DNA of 64,000 nt from JBCBKP01 sp038521625 (GTDB lineage: Bacteria > Planctomycetota > Phycisphaerae > Phycisphaerales > UBA1924), in NCBI GenBank assembly GCA_038521625.1, contig JBCBKP010000017.1, positions 1-64,000 on the forward strand, read 5' to 3'. This document shows positions 7,568-15,863 of this stretch, piece after piece. Both the position numbers and the translations under genes were made by a program. The notes under the pieces were generated by a model that was given only the letters and a program-made list of their open reading frames with translations, did not search any database and was not told the DNA's origin. Every line of letters starts with the position of its first letter. Position 1 is the stretch's first letter.

Positions 7568-9673
7568 TCAGAGCGGGTCGAGCTGCGCGGTCAGCGTGGT
7601 CTCGGCGCCCTCCTTGGGCGTGACGATCCAGGAGAGATCGGCTGGGATGCAGAGGCTCTCGTCGTCGGTGCAGTAGGCGAAGGAGAGCTCGATCAGCAGC
7701 TCCGCGCCCGGCCGGTCTTCGGTTCGGGCCTCGGCGCCGGGGACACGGACCGTGACGGGGAGCGCGTCGACGCTGCCGGCGGGGATCGTGCGTTGCTCGA
7801 GTGTCTCGGCGATGCGGCCGGCTTCGATGCGGCTGATCCGCAGCGAGAGCGGGAGCTCGGCGTTGAGCTTGTAGCCGCCCGGCAGCTCCGGCTCGAGCGT
7901 GAGAACGTCCGCCTCGAGGGACGCGGCGACGCGGGCGGCGTCCGTGGGGATCCGGCGCTCGTCGGTCGCGCCGGCGACGGGCAGGCCCTCGAAGAAGACC
8001 TCGCGCCAGCGGCCGGTCTCGGCGTCGATGCGGACGACGCGGTGCTTGTTGGTGTCGGCGACGAAGACGGCGCCGTCGGCGTGCGAGAGGCCGGCGGGCT
8101 CTTCGAATCGGAGCTCGCCGGGGCGCGGCGGCGCGGCGCGGTCGGCGCCGAGCCAGGAGTAGAGCATGCGGGCCTCGGGGTCGATGATCTTGATCTTGTC
8201 GTTGTAGGTATCGGCGATGACGAGGCGGTCGCCGTCAGGCGTCGGGCGGAGTGTGATGCCGATGGCGTGCTGGAGGCGGGCGTCGGGGTAGCCGCCGTCG
8301 ATGTCGCCGAACTCGAAGAGGGGCGAGGCCGCGGGCGAGAGCTCTTCGGCGGTGATCCCGATGATGGTCCGCACGGTCTCTTCGTCGAGGTCGACGGCGC
8401 GGACGGCCGAGCCCTCGGTGTCGGTGAAGTAGAGCGTGTCGCCGTCGGAGGAGAAGGCGAAGCCGGAGGGCTGCGCGAGCTCGGCGTCGCGCGCGGGGCC
8501 GTCGACGACGCTCTCGCGCCCGTTGCCGGCGAAGACCTTGGTCTTGAGATTGTCGAGTTCGACGGTCCAGAGCTGGTGAAGCCCGGCGATGGCGACGTAG
8601 AGGCGGCCGCGCTTCTTGTCGAGCGCGAGGGCCCAGGGCGAGGAGATCGACTGCTTGGTGCCCTTCTTGCCGCCGCGGCGGTCGTAGCCCTGGATGCCGG
8701 TGCCGACGAGCGTCTCGACGCGCCTGGAGTTGAGGTCGATCGTGCGGATCAGGTGGTTTTTGGTGTCGGCGACGTAGAGCAGGTTCTGCTCCGCGTCGAA
8801 GGCGAAGCCCTGCGGGTCGTTGAAGCGTGCGGTCTCGCCGGAGCCGACGGGCCCGCCGTCGAGGGAGCCGCGGACGCCGTCGCCGTAGACATCGATAACG
8901 CGGCTACGGCCGTCGTCGTCGGGCCATTCGGCGACGATGACGCGGTCGTTGGAGGAGTCGGCGACGAAGAGGCGGCCGGGGGCGTCGCCCTCGGCGGGGA
9001 CGGCGAGGATCTTGCCGGGGTAACGCAGCCCGGAGGCGGGCTGGGGCATCTCGTCGAGCTCGAACTCGACGCGCTGCTCCGCGAGGGTGCCGTCCTCGCG
9101 CGATTCGTCGAGCAGCCGGCCGATGACCTCGTCGAGCAGCTCGCGCTTGCCCTCGCCGCTGGTGATGCCGACGACCTCGCCGTCGGGGGCGACGACGGCG
9201 AAGGTGGGCCAGGCGCGGGCGCCGTAGCTGCGCCAGATGCGGAATTCGTCGTCGACGACGACGGGGTGCTTGATGTCGTAGCGAAACATCGCGTTGCGGA
9301 TGCTGCGTCGCTCGGCCTCGGTGTCGAACTTGGCGGAGTGGACGCCGACGACGACGAACGGCTCGTCGGCGTACTTCTCCTCGAGGTACTCGAGGTCGGG
9401 CAGGATGTGCAGGCAGTTGATGCAGCAGTAGGTCCAGAAGTCGAGCAGGACGACGTGACCCTCGAGTTCCTCGTGGATGCGGAGCGGGCGGTCGGTGTTG
9501 AGCCAGCCCCGGTTGGGCTCGAGCTCGGGCGCGCGGATCTGGGCGCTGGCCTCGCTGGTCGGCATCAGCCAGCCGGCGACGCCGATCACGGCGGCGGCGA
9601 GGCCGACGGCGAGCGCGCGTCGGAGGGAGCGGGCGAGGCGCGCACGGACACTGGTCTGTTGCTCGTTGGGCAT
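7568..9673 (-). CDS. thioredoxin-fold / NHL-repeat protein, NHLRC2-like
   Basis: A 701-residue protein with three parts. A hydrophobic N-terminal segment (about 20-37) acts as signal or anchor. A thioredoxin-like domain (about 48-190) has the redox motif CCINC (C84 and C87 form CxxC). An NHL beta-propeller (about 220-540) is followed by a beta-rich C-terminal domain holding FAYCTDDESLCIP, as in DsbD-like domains. The order and the CCINC motif match animal NHLRC2. The start ATG at 9673 follows TAGGAGA. It probably works in the periplasm on thiols. Its exact substrate is unknown. Confidence 0.87.
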   Translation of the reverse strand: MPNEQQTSVRARLARSLRRALAVGLAAAVIGVAGWLMPTSEASAQIRAPELEPNRGWLNTDRPLRIHEELEGHVVLLDFWTYCCINCLHILPDLEYLEEKYADEPFVVVGVHSAKFDTEAERRSIRNAMFRYDIKHPVVVDDEFRIWRSYGARAWPTFAVVAPDGEVVGITSGEGKRELLDEVIGRLLDESREDGTLAEQRVEFELDEMPQPASGLRYPGKILAVPAEGDAPGRLFVADSSNDRVIVAEWPDDDGRSRVIDVYGDGVRGSLDGGPVGSGETARFNDPQGFAFDAEQNLLYVADTKNHLIRTIDLNSRRVETLVGTGIQGYDRRGGKKGTKQSISSPWALALDKKRGRLYVAIAGLHQLWTVELDNLKTKVFAGNGRESVVDGPARDAELAQPSGFAFSSDGDTLYFTDTEGSAVRAVDLDEETVRTIIGITAEELSPAASPLFEFGDIDGGYPDARLQHAIGITLRPTPDGDRLVIADTYNDKIKIIDPEARMLYSWLGADRAAPPRPGELRFEEPAGLSHADGAVFVADTNKHRVVRIDAETGRWREVFFEGLPVAGATDERRIPTDAARVAASLEADVLTLEPELPGGYKLNAELPLSLRISRIEAGRIAETLEQRTIPAGSVDALPVTVRVPGAEARTEDRPGAELLIELSFAYCTDDESLCIPADLSWIVTPKEGAETTLTAQLDPL

Positions 9674-9728
9674 GTCGTCTCCTAACCGGGGTCGGGGCGG
9701 GGGTATTCGCCGCCTTTTGCCCGTTAGA

Positions 9729-9749
9729 CGCTTATGCGCTAAGCGCTTA
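9729..9749. promoter_or_regulatory. overlapping palindromes between divergent genes
   Basis: CGCTTA-TGCGC-TAAGCG (9729-9745) overlaps the perfect 10-bp palindrome TAAGCGCTTA (9740-9749). They lie between the divergent NHLRC2-like and ATP-grasp genes in a locally AT-richer stretch, as expected of a regulator binding site. No regulator is identified. Confidence 0.4.
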
Positions 9750-9795
9750 ATATGATCGCCGATAGGGCGGATTACCGATAGATAGGGGATACCCT

Positions 9796-9818
9796 TGGGT
9801 CCCAATATGGTTGACCCA
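9796..9818. promoter_or_regulatory. inverted repeat before the ATP-grasp gene
   Basis: TGGGTC and GACCCA flank an 11-base AT-rich loop, ending 14 bases before the ATG at 9833. It could be an operator or a leader hairpin close to the ribosome site GGAGGGA. Confidence 0.35.
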
Positions 9819-9832
9819 GCTGGAGGGACCGC

Positions 9833-10762
9833 ATGCGCGTGCTTGTGATCTACGAGAACCCGGAATGGACGCCCCCGATCGAGCGGGCCCTGACGGCCGC
9901 CGGGGTGGCCCCCGAGCTCATGGCGATCGACGGCGGGCCGATCGACATGTCGGGGACGCCAGAGGATGCGATCTACCTCAACAGGATGAGCGCCTCGGCG
10001 CACACGCGCGGGCACGAGGGTGCCGCCGAGACGACGCGGGACTTTCTTGGCTGGCTCGAGCGGCACGACCGGCGGGTCATCAACGGCCTGGGCGCGTTCA
10101 AGCTGGAACTGAGCAAGGCCCGTCAGATCGAGGCGTTGGAGAGCCACGGCTTCGCCGTGCCGCGGACGAGCGTGGTCGAGGCGGGCGAGGGCCGATTCGG
10201 GGCGCTGGTCGAGGCCGCGTCGGGTTTCGACGGGGCGTTCGTGGTCAAGCCGAACCGCGGCGGCAAGGGGCTTGGCGTCGAGAAGTTCGATTCGGTGAAT
10301 CAGCTCGAGATCGCGATCGAGGCTGAGCTGATCGAGCCGAGCCCTGACGGGCTGATGCTGGTGCAGCGGTACATCGAGCCGGCGGACCCGAGCATCACGC
10401 GGTGCGAGTTCGTCGGTGGCGAGTTCCTCTACGCGATCCGGGCGGACACGAGCGGCGGGTTCGAGCTGTGCCCGGCGGACGGGTGCGGCGAGGGGGAGAG
10501 CGAGGACCCGCAGGCGAAGTTCAGCCTTCGGGAGGACGTGCCGCGGGAACAGATCGAGGCGTGCGAGGCGTTCTGCTCTTCGGAAGGCATCGAGATCGCC
10601 GGGATCGAGTTCATCGAGGACGCGGAAGGCAAGCGCTGGACCTACGACGTGAACTGCAACACGAACTACTCGCCCTCGGTGGAGGCCAACCATGGTCTGG
10701 ACGGGGCCGCGGCGGTTGCGGGCCTGGTCAGGCGTGAGCTGGAGAAGCTCGCGCCGAGTTGA
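9833..10762 (+). CDS. ATP-grasp (RimK-like) domain protein
   Basis: A 309-residue ATP-grasp enzyme. The N-terminal pre-ATP-grasp part reads VLVIYENPEWTPPIERAL. The nucleotide lysine region is FVVKPNRGGKGLGVEKF (about 140-156), and the metal-binding end is YDVNCNTNYSP (about 281-291), comparable to RimK/glutathione synthetase family members. These ligases join a carboxylate to an amine or thiol through an acyl phosphate. The substrate is not predictable. A GGAGGGA ribosome site precedes the ATG. The flavin monooxygenase gene follows after 23 bases, so the two are probably co-transcribed. Confidence 0.82.
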   Translation: MRVLVIYENPEWTPPIERALTAAGVAPELMAIDGGPIDMSGTPEDAIYLNRMSASAHTRGHEGAAETTRDFLGWLERHDRRVINGLGAFKLELSKARQIEALESHGFAVPRTSVVEAGEGRFGALVEAASGFDGAFVVKPNRGGKGLGVEKFDSVNQLEIAIEAELIEPSPDGLMLVQRYIEPADPSITRCEFVGGEFLYAIRADTSGGFELCPADGCGEGESEDPQAKFSLREDVPREQIEACEAFCSSEGIEIAGIEFIEDAEGKRWTYDVNCNTNYSPSVEANHGLDGAAAVAGLVRRELEKLAPS

Positions 10763-10785
10763 CGCGAAGAGGAGAGGGAGCGGTC

Positions 10786-11847
10786 ATGGCGGATCGGGAC
10801 GGGCTGAGGATCGGACTCTGGCAGCCCGTCTTCGGCGGCTGGCTGCGCAACGACCCCGACGAGCGGATGGACTGGCGCTGGGACTATCAGAAGCGCGTCG
10901 CGCAGCTCGCGGACGTGCAGGGGTTCCACACGCTGCTCGTGGCCGAGCTGAACCTGAACGACGTCAAGGGGCACGCGGCGCCGTCGGTCGAGGCGTGGAC
11001 GGCGATCAGCGCGATCGCGGCGGTCACCGAGCGGATTCGGCTGATGGCGGCGATCCGTCCGGGTTTCCGGGTGCCTGCGCTGGTCGCGAAGATGGCGGCG
11101 AACATCGATCACATCTCGGGCGGGCGCTTCGAGCTAAACCTGGTCTCGGCGTGGTGGCAGCGTGAGCTGGAGATGTACGCGAACGCGTGGCTCGACCACG
11201 CCGACCGATACCGGCGGTCCGCCGAGTTCGTGAGGGTGATGCGCGGCGGCTGGGGCGAGGCGCGTTTCAGCTTCGACGGGGCGTTCTACAAGACGACCGA
11301 CCTGATCCTGAGCCCCAAGCCGGTGCAGGGGCAGATCCCGATCTACGCGGGCGGCGAGAGCGACGAGGGTCGCGGGTTCATCGCGGAGCACTGCGACGCG
11401 TATCTGATGCACGGGGACAGCGTCGAGACCGTGCGCGGATATGTCCGGGACATGTCCGAGCGCCGCGCGGCGGCCGGCGGGCCGGCGCTGAAATTCGGCA
11501 TGGCCTCGTACATCATCGTGCGTGACACGATGGAGGAGGCCGAGGCCGAGCGGGCGCGGATCACCAACGTGCGCGCGACGACGCAGGTGTACGACACGTA
11601 CAAGGCGTTCGTGGAGGGCAGCCGGCTGCGGAGCGACATCTCGGTCGAGGACTACAGCGTGACGAATCGAGGTCTGCGCTCCGGGCTGGTCGGCACGCCG
11701 GATTCGGTCGCGGAGACGCTCGCGGCGTACGAAGAGGCCGGCGTCGGTCTGATCCTGGCGCAGTGCAGCCCGATGCACGAGGAGATCCAGCGGCTGGGGG
11801 AAACCCTCCTGCCGCTGCTGCCCGGGCACGCGGGGGCGGGTGTCTGA
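10786..11847 (+). CDS. LLM-class flavin-dependent monooxygenase, SsuD/SfnG-like
   Basis: A 353-residue bacterial luciferase-like TIM-barrel enzyme. Typical blocks are DWRWDYQKRVAQLAD, RIRLMAAIRPGF, HISGGRFELNLVSAWW and, near the C-terminus, GTPDSVAETL. The closest relatives by pattern are the FMNH2-dependent alkanesulfonate (SsuD) and dimethylsulfone (SfnG) monooxygenases, which release sulfite or sulfinate. The organosulfur substrate here is inference. The start ATG at 10786 follows GAGAGGGAG. No flavin reductase or sulfonate transporter is beside it. Confidence 0.85.
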   Translation: MADRDGLRIGLWQPVFGGWLRNDPDERMDWRWDYQKRVAQLADVQGFHTLLVAELNLNDVKGHAAPSVEAWTAISAIAAVTERIRLMAAIRPGFRVPALVAKMAANIDHISGGRFELNLVSAWWQRELEMYANAWLDHADRYRRSAEFVRVMRGGWGEARFSFDGAFYKTTDLILSPKPVQGQIPIYAGGESDEGRGFIAEHCDAYLMHGDSVETVRGYVRDMSERRAAAGGPALKFGMASYIIVRDTMEEAEAERARITNVRATTQVYDTYKAFVEGSRLRSDISVEDYSVTNRGLRSGLVGTPDSVAETLAAYEEAGVGLILAQCSPMHEEIQRLGETLLPLLPGHAGAGV

Positions 11848-11953
11848 CGGCACGGTCGCGACGAGCGCAAGACCTGTCGCAGACAATGGTTCAACTCGAG
11901 CCGCCGGCGAGGACAATTCCGAACCCAGAGATCGACCCGAGCGAGAGAGCGAC

Positions 11954-11972
11954 GCCAGCGTCAGACGCTGGC
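11954..11972 (+). terminator. hairpin after the flavin monooxygenase gene
   Basis: GCCAGCG-TCAGA-CGCTGGC is a perfect 7-bp stem with a 5-base loop, about 105 bases past the monooxygenase stop and 52 bases before the restriction gene. No T-run follows, so a terminator role is uncertain. It also marks the edge of the lower-GC island. Confidence 0.35.
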
Positions 11973-12024
11973 ACGGGTATCGCGCCTTCGCTACCCTTCT
12001 GAAAACCGAATCCAGGAGGGTCCG

Positions 12025-13242
12025 ATGGAATATGGCCGCCTTCCGTGGCAAGCGGAGTACCGAACTTACTCGGTTCAGCGTAAGAGTCGGGAACCGCTCG
12101 TCCGGTTCATTGTCGATGGGCTTCAAGCGGCGAGCTGCAGGGTGATCTTTGCCTCTGACCCCGGTACAGCGCCCTTTCGAGTCACCTTCGAGACTCCGCA
12201 AGGAGAACGCCTCGGGATCGTCGCCTACGCGTTCCTGGCGAACCGACGGGTCATCAAGAACCGCCCAAGCGACGAACGTCGGTTTCAGATCAAGTACGGC
12301 AGTGACACGCGCGGGTATCACGACCTCTGGCAGGACCCGCTTGGCCTATACACAACCTTGCTAATCGGCATTGATCCCGAGGACGGCATCTTCGTGAGCG
12401 CGGACCCGATCCAGAACAGTCCAACCCGATTCTTCAAGTCCGTCGAGTTCAAAGATGATCACGCACAGGCAATCCAAGCAGAAGGCTGGTTCGCTTGGGA
12501 ACGGCACGTCCATTACTCGTCGCGCTGCCCAGAGGATTCGGATCGGTACGAGGTGCTCGTTGGGTGTCGCCAGGACGAAATTCTTCGGCTCATTAAGTTC
12601 GAGCGAGAAGCCCTCGGCGAAGACCCCGGACATCGCCAGTGGCTGGCTGATCAACCACGCGACATCTACGGAGGTTCGATCGATCGACCACCTGTTCCCG
12701 ACGAGATCATGAATTCCAGCCGGGTTCACATTCTCGCCCGGGAGTTTGAACTCGACGAATCTCAAGTCTTTGATCTAATCGCAAGCACACCCCGGCTCAA
12801 GATGGCCGTACGTGGATGGGTCGCAGAGGAACATCTGCGTAGGCACCTTGCGTCGGTGCCCGGTGTTTCGGATTGTGAGCGGCTCATCGGAGACAAGCAG
12901 AGCGACGTCTCGCTCCGGTACCGAGGATCGCGGCCGATTATCGTTGAGTGCAAGAACGCCCTTCGCAAAACGGATGCACAGGGGCGGCCGAGGGTGGACC
13001 TTCAGCGTGCCCGCGCTTCGCTGAGCGACCCGTGCTCTCGGTACTACAGCCCAGAGGAGTTCGATCTGGTCGCAGCGTGTCTCCACGCGGTGACTGACCG
13101 GTGGGAGTTCAGGTTTCACACTTCCGCAACTCTCGCACCGCACACGAGATGCGCCGGCAAGCTGGACAACAAAGTGCGGGTCGGCGAGGAGTGGATTGCC
13201 GATGTAGAATCGAGGCTAGCACAGATCGCCGACGTGGCGTAG
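12025..13242 (+). CDS. probable type II restriction endonuclease (PD-(D/E)XK candidate)
   Basis: 405 residues, family not recognised by name. The C-terminal third contains a plausible PD-(D/E)XK core: D294 in SDVSLRYRG, then E308 and K310 in IIVECKN. The N-terminal half has a compact block around YGSDTRGYHDLWQDPLGLYTT and PTRFFKSVEFKD, perhaps for target recognition. It ends 10 bases before a cytosine-5 methyltransferase, the usual pairing in type II systems. A strong AGGAGGG ribosome site precedes the ATG. Base composition is visibly less GC-rich than the neighbours, in line with horizontal transfer. The nuclease call rests on motif and context. Confidence 0.72.
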   Translation: MEYGRLPWQAEYRTYSVQRKSREPLVRFIVDGLQAASCRVIFASDPGTAPFRVTFETPQGERLGIVAYAFLANRRVIKNRPSDERRFQIKYGSDTRGYHDLWQDPLGLYTTLLIGIDPEDGIFVSADPIQNSPTRFFKSVEFKDDHAQAIQAEGWFAWERHVHYSSRCPEDSDRYEVLVGCRQDEILRLIKFEREALGEDPGHRQWLADQPRDIYGGSIDRPPVPDEIMNSSRVHILAREFELDESQVFDLIASTPRLKMAVRGWVAEEHLRRHLASVPGVSDCERLIGDKQSDVSLRYRGSRPIIVECKNALRKTDAQGRPRVDLQRARASLSDPCSRYYSPEEFDLVAACLHAVTDRWEFRFHTSATLAPHTRCAGKLDNKVRVGEEWIADVESRLAQIADVA

Positions 13243-13252
13243 CGGAGCATGG

Positions 13253-14503
13253 ATGCCCAAGCCGGTCGCAATCAGCCTGTTCAGTGGTATGGGAGGCCTC
13301 GACTTCGGCTTTGAAGCCGCAGGCTTTGAGGTCGGGGTTGCGGTAGAACGGGATCATGACTGCTGCGAGACGCTCCGTGCCCACCTGGGCGATCGGGTTC
13401 TCGAGAGCGACATCTTCGATGTCTCCACGGCTGAGATGCTCAGCGTTGCTGGACGATCGGACCGTGAAATCGAGGTCTTGATCGGTGGCCCGCCATGCCA
13501 ACCGTTCTCGAAATCTGGATTCTGGAGGACAGGAGAAGCCGGCCGGCTCACGGACCCGAGGGCGGCCACGCTCGATGCATTCCTGCGAGTGCTAGAGGAG
13601 GTGTCGCCGCGTGCGATGCTCCTCGAGAATGTTGCAGGCCTCGGATACCAAGGGAAGAGTGAGGGTCTGGAGCTTCTGCTGAACAGAATCGATTCGATCA
13701 ACCGTCGAATCGGAACCGACTACAGGCCTACATTCGGCGTCGTCGATGCTTGCGACTACGGCGTGCCCCAACGACGTCAGCGGTTTGTCATCGTTGCTGA
13801 GCGGAATGGTAGGGAGTTTCGCTTTCCCTCTCCGACCCATGGCGACCAGACCGCCGGACTCCTGTCGAATTCGCTCCTGCCATGTTCAACCGCTTACGAC
13901 GCGATCGGTGGCTTGGATTCTGGTCCTGACGAGGACCTCGCCATCCGAGGAAAATGGGCGGGGCTCATTCCAAGCATTCCCGAAGGCTCCAACTACCTGC
14001 ATCATACCGATCGTGGCGAAGGACTCCCATTGTTCGGATGGCGCCGCCGGTACTGGAACTTCTTACTCAAACTCTCCAAGATCCAGCCGTCCTGGACCAT
14101 TCAGGCGCAACCGGGCCCTTCCGTAGGGCCGTTCCATTGGACGAACCGCAGGTTGAGCGTCCGTGAGCTGTGTCGCCTCCAGACTATCCCTGACACAGTG
14201 CAAGTCGCCGGTAGGCGAACTTCGGCGCAGCGCCAGATCGGCAATGCGGTCCCATCGCTCCTTGGAGAGGTCTTCGCGCGAGAATTTCAGGTTCAGCTCC
14301 TGGGACACCGTCCGGACACGCGCGCTCCGAGGTTGCTCCCGAAGAAGGCGCGAACGGTACCTCCGCCCGAGCCGGTTGGATCCGTTCCGGAAGAGTTCCT
14401 TCATCTTGTTGGCGACCACGAACCCCATCCCGGAACTGGATTAGGATCGGGAGCTAGATCGCGTGCTCCCCGATCAGGCGATCGGCAAGCAGCTCTTCGA
14501 TAG
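13253..14503 (+). CDS. DNA (cytosine-5-)-methyltransferase
   Basis: A 416-residue C5 cytosine methyltransferase with motifs in canonical order: I LFSGMGGLDFGFEAAGF (about 9-25), IV GGPPCQPFSK with catalytic C82, VI ENV (125-127), VIII QRRQRF (173-178), and X QIGNAVPSLLGEV. The region between VIII and X holds the target-recognition domain. It protects host DNA from the nuclease encoded just upstream. The last ~60 residues are low-complexity and may be a tail. CGGAG precedes the ATG. Composition is lower in GC than the flanks. The recognition sequence cannot be read. Confidence 0.94.
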   Translation: MPKPVAISLFSGMGGLDFGFEAAGFEVGVAVERDHDCCETLRAHLGDRVLESDIFDVSTAEMLSVAGRSDREIEVLIGGPPCQPFSKSGFWRTGEAGRLTDPRAATLDAFLRVLEEVSPRAMLLENVAGLGYQGKSEGLELLLNRIDSINRRIGTDYRPTFGVVDACDYGVPQRRQRFVIVAERNGREFRFPSPTHGDQTAGLLSNSLLPCSTAYDAIGGLDSGPDEDLAIRGKWAGLIPSIPEGSNYLHHTDRGEGLPLFGWRRRYWNFLLKLSKIQPSWTIQAQPGPSVGPFHWTNRRLSVRELCRLQTIPDTVQVAGRRTSAQRQIGNAVPSLLGEVFAREFQVQLLGHRPDTRAPRLLPKKARTVPPPEPVGSVPEEFLHLVGDHEPHPGTGLGSGARSRAPRSGDRQAALR

Positions 14504-14591
14504 GGCGGGTGGGCCAGCACGCGGAGAGCCGCTACGACTGCACGATCAGTAACACCGAGGCAATACGCCGGCCGTACTTAGTCAGCGCAAG

Positions 14592-15857
14592 CTACAGCCC
14601 GAATCGCGCCAGCGGCACCGTCGAGTCGACATGCATGGGCTCGCACTCCTGAGCGCGCAGGTGCTCGATGAGCGCCCGCATGTCACCCGGCGGCGGCGCA
14701 CAGAACACCATCGCATCACCGGTCTCCGGGTGCTCGAATGCGAGCAGGCCGGCGTGCAGCGCCTGGGTCGAGACCGCGGCAAGCGCCGCGGAGGTCGGGT
14801 CTGAGTCCGCGGCCTCCGCCGCGGAGGGGGCGTTGCTCTCGAAGCTGAACGGCCGCCCGGCGTACATGTCGTCGCCGACGATCGGCAGGCCCTCGTGGCT
14901 GAGGTGCACGCGGATCTGGTGCGTGCGCCCGGTCTTAAGCTCGAGCTCGACCAGCGCGAACTGCTGGTCCCCCACCGCTCTGGCGTGGTCGCGGTAGTGC
15001 TCGCGGACGCGGCAGATGGTCACCGAGGGTTTGCCGAAGTCGTCGCGCCGGACGACCTGCTTCTCGCGGTAGCCCTTCTCCTTCGACGGGTGCGGGCCGA
15101 TCGGCAGGTCGATGACGAATCCGTCCTCTTCCGGCCAGCCCTGGACGACCGCGAGGTATCGCTTGTCGACCTTGCGGTGCTCGAACTGGCTGCCGAGCTT
15201 CCAGTGGGCGTGCTCGGTCTTGGCGAAGACGATGCAGCCGGTGGTGTTGCGGTCGAGGCGGTGGACGACGCCGGGGCGGGTCTCCTGCTTGCCGACGGGC
15301 GAGAGCTCGCCGCCCGTGTCGGAGTCGTGTCGGAAGTGCCAGGCCAGCGCGTTGAGGAGCGTGCCGGACTTCTCGGTGCGCGCGGGGTGGACGATGATGT
15401 CCTTCGGCTTGTTGAGCACGATGAGGTGCTCGTCCTCGTAGAGCACCTCGATCGGGATCTTCTGCGGCAGGACGTCGGTCGAGGGTGGCGGCGGCACGGC
15501 GACGGTGACCTCGTCGCCGGCGCGGAGCTTGGTCGCGGCGCGGCAGCGGTCACCGTTCACGGTGACACCGCCCTCGCCGATGAGCCGCTGGAGCTGGCTG
15601 CGGCTCATGAAGGCGATGCGGCTGGTCAGGTACTTGTCGAGGCGGGTCTTGAGATCGCGCTGGAGCACGAAGCTGACGCGCCCGAGGCCGTCGGAGTCGT
15701 CGAACTCGCCGGTGTCGGCGGCGCGCTCGTAGGCGATGCGGATGGCGTCGGGGTTGACCTTGCCGCCGCGGAGGATGAGGGGCGGGTCGGATTGCTCGCG
15801 CCGGAGCGAGGTGGTGACGCGTTCTTCGTGTTGCTTGGGGTCGGGCTCGGTGGCCAC
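14592..15857 (-). CDS. RluA-family pseudouridine synthase
   Basis: 421 residues. An S4 RNA-binding domain (about 72-118) is followed by the RluA catalytic domain, with RPGVVHRLDRNTTG holding the catalytic D202. Further family blocks are YLAVVQGWP and LKTGRTHQIRVHLSH. Relatives (RluD/RluC) make pseudouridines in 23S rRNA. An N-terminal extension of about 65 residues and an alanine-rich insert near 330 lengthen it. It lies just downstream of the membrane-anchored protein on the same strand, with a 6-base gap, so it is probably in that operon. Confidence 0.92.
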   Translation of the reverse strand: MATEPDPKQHEERVTTSLRREQSDPPLILRGGKVNPDAIRIAYERAADTGEFDDSDGLGRVSFVLQRDLKTRLDKYLTSRIAFMSRSQLQRLIGEGGVTVNGDRCRAATKLRAGDEVTVAVPPPPSTDVLPQKIPIEVLYEDEHLIVLNKPKDIIVHPARTEKSGTLLNALAWHFRHDSDTGGELSPVGKQETRPGVVHRLDRNTTGCIVFAKTEHAHWKLGSQFEHRKVDKRYLAVVQGWPEEDGFVIDLPIGPHPSKEKGYREKQVVRRDDFGKPSVTICRVREHYRDHARAVGDQQFALVELELKTGRTHQIRVHLSHEGLPIVGDDMYAGRPFSFESNAPSAAEAADSDPTSAALAAVSTQALHAGLLAFEHPETGDAMVFCAPPPGDMRALIEHLRAQECEPMHVDSTVPLARFGL

Positions 15858-15863
15858 GGTGGG

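Noticed and set aside
14504..14591. A remnant gene between the methyltransferase and the pseudouridine synthase
   Set aside because: The 88 bases have no start, no homology I recognise and no consistent frame.
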